This document shows positions 8,371 through 16,700 of a DNA stretch of 26,286 nucleotides, one piece after another. The translations under genes were made by a program, and so were the position numbers. Each line of letters opens with the position of its first letter. Position 1 is the first letter of the stretch. The DNA comes from Isotricha intestinalis (Eukaryota > Ciliophora > Litostomatea > Vestibuliferida > Isotrichidae). Location: assembly GCA_023807065.1 (NCBI GenBank), contig JAJJLU010003874.1, positions 1 to 26,286 on the forward strand. The letters are read 5' to 3'. The notes beneath the pieces were generated by a model. It ran no database searches. It saw nothing but the letters and a program-made list of their open reading frames with translations, and was not told the DNA's origin.

Positions 8371-8732
8371 AATGATTTAATACATGATATTTTGAAGAAT
8401 AAATTATATAAAGAATGTGGAGGTACAATAAAATTTCAAGAAACGGAAATTGATATAATAATGAATGAAGCAATTGAAAAAAATGATTTTTCATTAGCCT
8501 TAGATAAGTTAAAAGAAAAAGAAAAAAATATTTTTGATTATACATTAAAAAAAAAACTAAAAAAGTATATTATAAATTGTGAAAATTGTAATGCAAATAA
8601 TGAAATAAAAGAAATAAAGAAATTATATCAAAGAGAAGAATTCGATGAAACAACAAAAAAATATAAAAATTTATTGAATAATGAAAATTTATTTGAAATG
8701 TTATATAAAGAATATCTTAAAATTTTAAAATA
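8371..8732 (+). pseudogene. Inserted 5' fragment of the SecA-like gene
   Basis: This stretch matches 10971-11332 of the 2,650-aa gene at a constant offset of 2,600. It corresponds to residues about 62-181 (NDLIHDILKNKLYKECGG onward). The first 277 matching bases (8374-8650) look identical and seven differences lie in the last 82. It has no start codon of its own. It is a dead fragment between two copies of the GTPase 5' region. Confidence 0.9.
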
Positions 8733-8919
8733 CTTCTCTTTCTTTTTTTAAGTCTTCAGATTTTTCATCTTTTCTTTTTTCTTTCCAAAATCGAATAATT
8801 TTGTCAGCAATTCTGTCAACCACATCAACTACTTTCCCAAAAGTACTGTCTTCATTATCCGACTTTTCTTTTTTTTCTTTTTCATTTTCATTTTTCTTTT
8901 CAGTTTTAGTTTTTTCCAT
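8733..8919 (-). pseudogene. Truncated duplicate of the GTPase N-terminus
   Basis: From an ATG at 8917-8919 this reads about 62 residues nearly identical to the start of the 568-aa GTPase (DSTFGKVVDVVDRIADKIIR), with a shorter KE tract and G to D and V to F changes. It then runs into the inserted SecA-gene fragment in antisense and stops. It keeps the upstream spacer and TATA-like word, so it might still be transcribed, but it has no GTPase domain. Confidence 0.85.
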
Positions 8920-9090
8920 TATTGGATTTTTAAAATAGTTTATTTATATAGTGGAATTGAAATTATTAGTCGAAAAAAGTTAGAATTTATTCAAATAAAT
9001 AAGAGTATAAAAAATATATTTTAAAATAGATTTAAATAATTTAATAAATTAAAAATATGAAATTATTTTGATATTATTAATTCATAAGTT
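8733..9090. repeat. Segmental duplication, copy B
   Basis: This is the second copy of 7992-8361. Its right end merges into the intact 241-aa gene, which implies that the original order was GTPase 5' end, spacer, 241-aa gene 3' end. The match ends at TTCATAAGTT, 9090 here and 8361 in copy A. Confidence 0.9.
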
Positions 9091-9788
9091 GTGTTTAAAG
9101 CTGAAATATCTAAATCAATCAATTTTATATTAGATTCTAATTTTTCTTTTATCTTTTCTTCATTCATTATTAATTCATTATTTCTCTGTAATCCTTTTTC
9201 TATCATATTTTCTAATTCTAATATTAAATCTCTTTCCAATTCCCTAGTTTTTTCTTCTTCTCTTCTTCTTTCTTCTTCTCTTCTTCTTTCTTCTTCTCTT
9301 CTTCTTTCTTCTTCTCTTCTTCTTTCTTCTCTTCTTCTTCTTTCTTCTTCTCTTCTTCTTTCTTCTTCTCTTCTTCTTCTTTCTTCTTCTCTTCTTCTTC
9401 TTTCTTCTTCTCTTCTTTCATTAAATTCAATTTCATTTTGGAGATTAAATCCACAATTTGGATAATTTCCTCTATAATCTGATATTCTTGCATGACATAC
9501 TAAATTACCGAATCTTGAATAATTTTGATATTCTGTACAACTACTATTAAAAGTTTTGTGAATTACGTCTTTTCTACAATAAGATTCTTTACATTCCGCT
9601 GTAATTGTTATTTCATTGCTCCATCCTATTCCAAAAAAGCCAATTGAACTTTTATGATCAATTATGACATCAAAATGTTGACAAACATATCTAGTTTCAT
9701 AATAATAATGATCCTTTGCAATTGACCATAAATCTTTTGATAAAGATTGTTTGCATTTACAACATTGAAATACAAGATATAATGGCAT
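9063..9788 (-). CDS. Cys-rich N-terminus plus Arg/Glu helix protein, unknown function
   Basis: This 241-residue protein has a Cys/His-rich first 115 residues (C9, C10, C12, C36, H38, C66, C71, H77, C84, C98, H99, C112), which look like one or two metal-binding modules of unrecognised type. A repetitive ERRREEE tract (about 123-180) probably forms a long single alpha helix. The last 60 residues are helical. No membrane segment or catalytic motif is seen. The gene is divergent from the 207-aa gene with a 124-bp shared spacer, and its last codons are duplicated in copy A. Position suggests a partner of the SecA-like/GTPase genes, but that is inference only. Confidence 0.75.
   Translation of the reverse strand: MPLYLVFQCCKCKQSLSKDLWSIAKDHYYYETRYVCQHFDVIIDHKSSIGFFGIGWSNEITITAECKESYCRKDVIHKTFNSSCTEYQNYSRFGNLVCHARISDYRGNYPNCGFNLQNEIEFNERREEERRRREEERRRREEERRREEERRRREERRREEERRREEERRREEERRREEEKTRELERDLILELENMIEKGLQRNNELIMNEEKIKEKLESNIKLIDLDISALNTTYELIISK
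9248..9419. repeat. 172-nt uninterrupted polypyrimidine tract
   Basis: On the plus strand every base from 9248 to 9419 is C or T, built of TCTTCTT/CTTCTTT words. It encodes the Arg/Glu helix of the 241-aa protein on the minus strand. Such homopurine-homopyrimidine tracts with mirror symmetry can form triplex DNA and are length-unstable. Confidence 0.9.
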
Positions 9789-9912
9789 AAAATTATTTAT
9801 TTATTTGAATTTTTTTTCTTTTGATTCTTTAAGTATTTAACTTTTTTCAATAAATATTATTGAAATATTTGAAAAAAAAATTATATCCTTTAAAATTTAA
9901 CTCAAGGAAAAA
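9789..9912. promoter_or_regulatory. Divergent spacer of the 241-aa and 207-aa genes
   Basis: These 124 bp must hold both promoters. The segment 9871-9900, 12 bp before the 207-aa ATG, strongly resembles 19108-19137, which lies 13 bp before the ATG of the pseudogene at 19151. Both consist of an A run, TTATAT, CCTTT and TTTAA. A shared promoter or leader element is possible. Confidence 0.35.
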
Positions 9913-10536
9913 ATGGAAAATGAGAAATATATATTTAATAAAAGGCAACTTGAAACAAAATATAATGCAACTATAAAAGAAATAGATAATGAAAATATAA
10001 AAAATGAAAGAAAAGAAAAAGAAATAATTGAAAAATATAAATATTTTAGTGATATGATATGTGAAATTATGTTTTCTTCAAATAATATTTTGAAAGATTA
10101 TTATGATTCAGATAATTTACAAAAAATAAAAAATTCTGATAAAATAAGAAAAGCAATGAAAAATTATATAAATAAAATAGATTTTGATGAAGTAAAAAAT
10201 TTAATTAATAAATTAGATAAATTTGATTATGAAATAGAAAATATTATTGAAATTGAAACTGAAGATAATTTATATAATTTTATTAATGATTATAAAATTT
10301 TTAGAAAGGCAAATGCATTGAAAAGAATAGGTGAAATAAAAGAAAAATTTGAAAATACTTTTAAAGGTTTGAATTTTGATATAATTGAATATGAAAAAAA
10401 ATTAAATGAAAAAATTGATGAATTTCAATTTGAAGAAAATGAAATAAATGAGATAAAAAATAAAGTTGAAATAATGATGAGAGAAAAATTTAAAGAACTT
10501 ATAAATAACTATGAAAATATTTATCAAATAATTTAA
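9913..10536 (+). CDS. Small helical Lys/Glu/Asn-rich protein, unknown function
   Basis: This 207-residue protein (MENEKYIFNKRQLETKYNAT) looks all-helical, with charged heptad-like stretches at residues 1-45 and 150-200 and a central hydrophobic-patterned segment (SDMICEIMFSSNNILKDYY). It has no Cys cluster, P-loop, signal or membrane segment. It lies 251 bp upstream of the 2,650-aa gene on the same strand. It resembles nothing I recognise. It might be an accessory coiled-coil partner of its large neighbour, judged by position only. Confidence 0.7.
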   Translation: MENEKYIFNKRQLETKYNATIKEIDNENIKNERKEKEIIEKYKYFSDMICEIMFSSNNILKDYYDSDNLQKIKNSDKIRKAMKNYINKIDFDEVKNLINKLDKFDYEIENIIEIETEDNLYNFINDYKIFRKANALKRIGEIKEKFENTFKGLNFDIIEYEKKLNEKIDEFQFEENEINEIKNKVEIMMREKFKELINNYENIYQII

Positions 10537-10787
10537 TAGAAATTATAATATATAATCAATAATTACTTTTTCTTTTAATTAACTATTTTTCTTTTTAAGA
10601 ATTTTAATTATTTTAAATAAATTTAAATAGAATATTATTAAATATTCTTGCTTAATAAATTTTCTGAAATAAAATTATAGTTAATGTCAAAAATTTAAAC
10701 TATTTTTGAAAAGAGTTGTTAAATTTCAATTCATATATAACTTTTTAGAAAACAAAAAAATTTATTAGATAAAAAAAATAGCAAATT
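10537..10787 (+). promoter_or_regulatory. Upstream region of the SecA-GTPase gene
   Basis: This 251-bp AT-rich spacer contains no ORF and no repeat of note. The promoter and leader of the 2,650-aa gene should lie here. The ATG follows an A-run and AGCAAATT. No specific element can be defended. Confidence 0.3.
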
Positions 10788-13700
10788 ATGACAGAAAAAG
10801 AAATCGAAAAAAAAGAAAAAAATAGGGAATCACAAATAACAAACTTTACCATAAGAAAATTAGATGATATTATACAAAAAAAAACTAAAGATGAATTAAT
10901 TCAATTTTATAGAAATTTATTCCTAAATAAAAATGCTTTAAATGTTGAGAAAGATAATTTAAAAAAATATAATGATTTAATACATGATATTTTGAAGAAT
11001 AAATTATATAAAGAATGTGGAGGTACAATAAAATTTCAAGAAACGGAAATTGATATAATAATGAATGAAGCAATTGAAAAAAATGATTTTTCATTAGCCT
11101 TAGATAAGTTAAAAGAAAAAGAAAAAAATATTTTTGATTATACATTAAAAAAAAAACTAAAAAAGTATATTATAAATTGTGAAAATTGTAATGCAAATAA
11201 TGAAATAAAAGAAATAAAGAAATTATATCAAAGAGAAGAATTCGATGAAATAATAAAAAAATATCAAAATTTATTAAATAATGAAAATTTATTTGAAATG
11301 TTATATGAAAAATATCTTAATATTTTAAAATATATAATAGAACAAAAATTTAAAGAGAACAAAAATAATAATAATGAACTTAAATTATATAATGAATTTA
11401 TTATTAATAATGAAAATAGAATAAATAAAAAATATTTTAGACAATTAAAAATACTTGAATCAAATTTTTATATGATAGAAGAAAAAAAAAATGATAAAAT
11501 AAAAAAAATTAATTTAATAAATAATAATGAAAATAATTTTCAAATCAAGTTAAAAGATGTTGATAATTATTTAAAAGAAATAAAAGAAAGAATAACTTCA
11601 GAAAGTGAATTGAAAGAATTTGAAAAATTAAAACAATACATATATGAACAAATATACAATTTTAATGAAGAAATAAACAATAATTATCTAAATTCCAAAA
11701 AATGGATTTCAGATAAAATAAAATACAAAAAAGAATTAAACGACATAAAAAACATAGGAAAAATTTATTCATACTTGAATAAAATAAATAAATATAATTT
11801 ATACACTATTCAATTAATATCATTATTAATTTTATCCCAAGAACTTCCCAATAAAAAAAAAGGAATTTTTTGTAAAATAAACACAGGAGAAGGAAAATCA
11901 ACAATAATTCAATTTTTTGCAGCTTATAAAGTTTTAACAGGACACAAAGTAGATATAATATCAAGTACACCTGATTTAGCAACACGAGATGCAAAAGATG
12001 AAAAAAAAATAAAATTTTATAAAAAATTGAACATTGAAGTTGGAGATGTAAGAGAAAAATCATATCAAGCAGATATTATTTTTGGAGATTCGACTAATTT
12101 CTGTGCTGATATTTTATTAGATGAATATGAATTCTTAAACAAAAGAAAGAAAAGACAATTTGATGTTGTAATTATTGATGAAGTTGATAATATGTGTATT
12201 GATAATTTAGCTTCTAAAACTCAACTTACTAAAAAATTTCCTGGGTATCAATCTTTATATACTTTTTACTATACTATTCTTTTATGTTTTGTTTTCGTTG
12301 CTGAAAAAATGAAGTTAGTGAAAGAACCAAATGAAATTGAAAAAAAAAGAAAAATAATTAAAAAAGCAATTCTACAAAAATTAAAAGATAATCCTATACT
12401 TTTAGGAAATGAATTTAAAAATGAATTTGAAGTTATTGAAGAAGTTGATAAATATTTATTTCAATTAAAAAATTCAGAAAATAAAAAAACAAATAATGAT
12501 AATAATTCTGAATTAAATAATAATAATTCAGAACAAAATTTAGAAAAAATATTAACCCAAGATGGAAAAATATATGAAGTAAATGGAAAAAACATAGCAG
12601 GAATTTTATATCCAAATTGTCTTAAAGAAGAAATTGAGAAAAAAATAGAAACATGGATTGATTCAATTATAACAGCTTTTACAATGAATGAAAATATTGA
12701 TTATAGAATAATGAAATTACAAAAATATTTAAAAATTGTTCCTGTTGATTTTAGTAATACAGGAGTGAGTCAAACTAATATGGTTTGGCATGATGCTTTA
12801 CATCAGGGTTTACAAATAATAAATGATATTGAAATTTTCCCTGAAAATATAAATACAAATTTTCTTTATATGATTACTTTTTTTAAAAAATATAAACAAC
12901 TTTATGGATTGACTGGAACAATTGGTACTGAAACTAATCAGAATACTTTAAAAGAATTATATAAAGTTAAAATATTTTTCATTCCTCCTAATTTAAAATC
13001 TCAATTAAAAAAAAGAAGTGAATTAGTTTTCACTGATGAGACAAAATGGAAAAAAAAAATAATTGATGAAATTCAAGAAGTGATTGAAGAAAATAGATCA
13101 GTTTTATTAATTTGTAAAAGTATAAGAGAAGGAAAAAATTTTCATAAATTAATAAAAGAAAAAGGAATAATAAATATAAAAGAATATTTCACTGAAGAAA
13201 ATAAAAATACTATAACAGAAACATTAAAATCAAAAAATGTAATTATAGCAACAAATTTAGCAGGAAGAGGAATAGATATTCAATTATCATACGAATTATT
13301 AAATTCAGGAGGTTTACATGTTATTGTGAGTTTTTTACCAATTAATCAAAGAGTTGAAGATCAAAATTATGGAAGAGCAGGAAGAAATGGACAAAAAGGT
13401 TCTTATAGTTTAATTTTTGCTTATTTGGAAGATAAAAATAATCCTTTTTTATCAGTTGATTCTATTAAGAAAAAAAGAGAAGAAAATGAAAAACAAAAAT
13501 TTGAGAATTTCAAATATGAACAAAAAAATATGGAAAATGAAGAATTTTTATATTATGAATATCTTAAAATAAGAAAAGATTTACATTTCAATGAAAATGA
13601 GTTTTTAAAAGAAGATAGTGAATATAGTTGGGGAAGACTTTTTAATTCTGATTTAAGTTTTGAAGAAAAGAAAAAAAAATTAGAAGAATTGAAAGAAAAT

Positions 13701-16700
13701 AAAAAAATAATTAATCCTTTGATTCTAATAAAATATTTTCTTGATCCTCAAAATATAAAAAAATTTGAAGAAAAAGATGAAATTATATTTGAAAAAGAAA
13801 AATTTTATTCTTGGCCTTTAAAAATGAAATATGCATGTGAATTATCAACAAATGGAAAATTAGAAAAAGCAAAAAACTATTTTGAAAAAGTAATAGAAGA
13901 TTTAGAAGAATATCAATTTGAAATTCAAAACCAAACAACTATTCATCTTATTATATTAAAAGCCCTTAAAGAAAAAAAAGATTTCAATAAAAAAAAACCA
14001 AGAATTTTTGAACAAAACGAACTAAAAAAAAAATTCATTCAAGCAATTATTGATATAAATAAAGCAAATATAAAAGTTATAGAAGACTATGAAAAAATGG
14101 AAGAAAAAGAAATAAGTTACATTGAAGAAGGAGATATAATAACAATAAATAATATTGCTGAAAAATTAAAATTGAATTCAGAAGAAAATAAAGATGAAAT
14201 AAATGATTTAAAACTTTTTTCTTCAGAATTCGGAGTAGAAAAATTCTATTTATTAAAAATTATCACAAAACCAAACGTTTGGAAAAATTATCTAGTTTTT
14301 GCTGTTGGTGTTGTAGAAGCAGTAATAGGAGGAATTCTTTGTTATAAAGGAGTTTTAACTGGAAATTTGAAATTAATTAATTTTGGAATTTTTTTAATTA
14401 AACAAGGTTTGAATGATATTATTTTATCTTTGGATTCTGCAATGAAAGGAAAAGAAATTAATTTAAAGAATTGGGGAATAGAAAAAGGTGTTGAATATGC
14501 TAAAGCTATTATCAAAATTGCAATTGGACATTCATCCTTGAATTTGACTGGTTGTTTGGGAGATGTTGTAAAAAATGAAATATTTGAAATTACTAAAAAA
14601 TATGTTATTGAAAAATCTTTTGAAATAGGATATAATCATTTACTTGTTGAAGGAGAAAATAAAATTAAGGAATATTGCAATGAATATATTGGAAAACCTA
14701 TTTTAAAAAAATATACTAATGAAATTTCTAATTCTACAAAATTTTTTGTTATGGATTTAGTTAATGAAGATAATTTGTTCAAGAATTATTGTATAAACCA
14801 CATTAATCAATTATTTGAGTTATTAAGAAAAATAAGTGTGGAACTTAAACAAATTAAAAAATCCTTTGAAACAATAAGAAAAGAAAATTCTAAAGTTGTG
14901 ATAATTTTAGAAATGATTTCAACTACTATTTCTTTGTTTAAACATTTATATCCTTCATTAAAAAATGTAAAAGAAAAAATTAATATAAATGAAAACGATT
15001 TTTTATCTCTTATTAAAGAAGATAAAAAATTTATAAAATTTGATGGTTCTTTAACTTCACTTATTCAAATTAAATTTCAAACTTATGAAGAAAATTCATC
15101 AATAAAAATAAAAACAATTTGTGAAAATTTGATTAAATATAATGTAATTGATAATAAAGGAAAATTTGACTCTAAACAAATAGAAAATGAAGAATTAAAT
15201 CAAATTTTTTTTCTTGAAATAGATGAAGAATTCAAATCTATAAATACATCAAAAAAAAAATTAATTGAATCTTCTGATAAAATATTGGATTTTGATAATA
15301 AAGAAAAAGATGAATATTTAAAATATCTCAAAAATAAAAGTCCTTCATTTGACGAAAGAAATATTACAGAAAGGAAAAAAGATGTTTCTAAAGAAATAAC
15401 TAAAACTGTATTGAAAAATGTAGAATCCATTGTTAAGGAATTATTGGCAATTTTACTGGGAACTTTGGAAAAAAGTGTCAAAGAATTAATGGAAAAACGT
15501 AAAGAAAAGAAAAAACCAGAAAGAAAAGTAAAGTCTCAAACAAAAAAATCAGGTGATTCAAAACCAAAACCAAAACCAAAACCAGAATCAAAACCAGAAC
15601 CAAAACCAAAACCAAAACCAAAACCAAAACCAAAACTAAAACCAAAACTAAAACCAGAATCAAAACCAAAACCAAAACAAGAATCAAAAACAAAACCAAA
15701 ACCAGAACCAGAATCAAAACCAAAACCAGAATCAAAACCAGAATCAAAACCAGAATCAAAACCTGCACCATCCGGAAGAGAAATGAAAGATAAAGAAAAG
15801 AATAATAAAAATCCTATAAATGATACAAAAAAAAAGGATATCAAAAATAATAAAAATGGAGAAAAAGATAATAAAAATGTTAGTAATATTGTTAATAAGA
15901 ATAACTATAAAAATCCTATTAATAATAATAATATTAATGTATATCCAAATTATTGTCCATTTCGACCTCAAGTTGAAAATAAAAAAAAAGAACTTGAATA
16001 TCAAAAAGAGATGATGCTTAAAAAAGAAAATAAAAAAAAAAATAGTTTAGATAATAAATCAAATATTAATAATCAACATAAAGAAAACTATACAAATAAT
16101 TTTAATAATTGTAGAAAGGAAAATAAAAATGAAGATAATAAATTTAATAATAATTTTGGTAATAATAATAACAATATCAATTCTATTAATAATAATAATA
16201 AAAAAAGAGATGATAACTTATATTCAACAAATATTAATGTATATTCAAATTCATACCAACCTTTATCTAAATATGAAAATGAAGATGAAGAACTTAAATA
16301 TACGGTGGATGAGATGTTTAAAAAAGAAGAAGAAGAAAAAAAGCGTTTAGGTAATAATTCAAATTTTGATAATAAACAAAAAGAAAATAATAATAATATT
16401 TTTAATAATGATAGAAATAAAAATAAAAATGAAGATAATAAACTTAATAATAATTTAGATAATAATAATAAAAAGAATTATAATAATGTATATGAACAAC
16501 TAGATAAGAATGATTGGAAAGGAATTGAGCCATATAAAAAAGATAATAATTATCTAACATCAAATTATAATACAATTGCTAATCGAGATATGGGATATAA
16601 AAAAGATAATAATTATCTAACATCAAATTATAATACAATTGCTAATCGAGATATGGGATGTAAAAAAGATAATAATTATCTAACATCAAATTATAATACA

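Noticed and set aside
8362..8751. A separate small gene at 8362-8751
   Set aside because: It is an internal, start-less copy of 10971-11332 plus chance read-through into the GTPase duplicate.
15556..15765. Telomere-like CCAAAA repeats
   Set aside because: They are internal, irregular, interrupted by GAATCA units and in frame as Lys-Pro codons.
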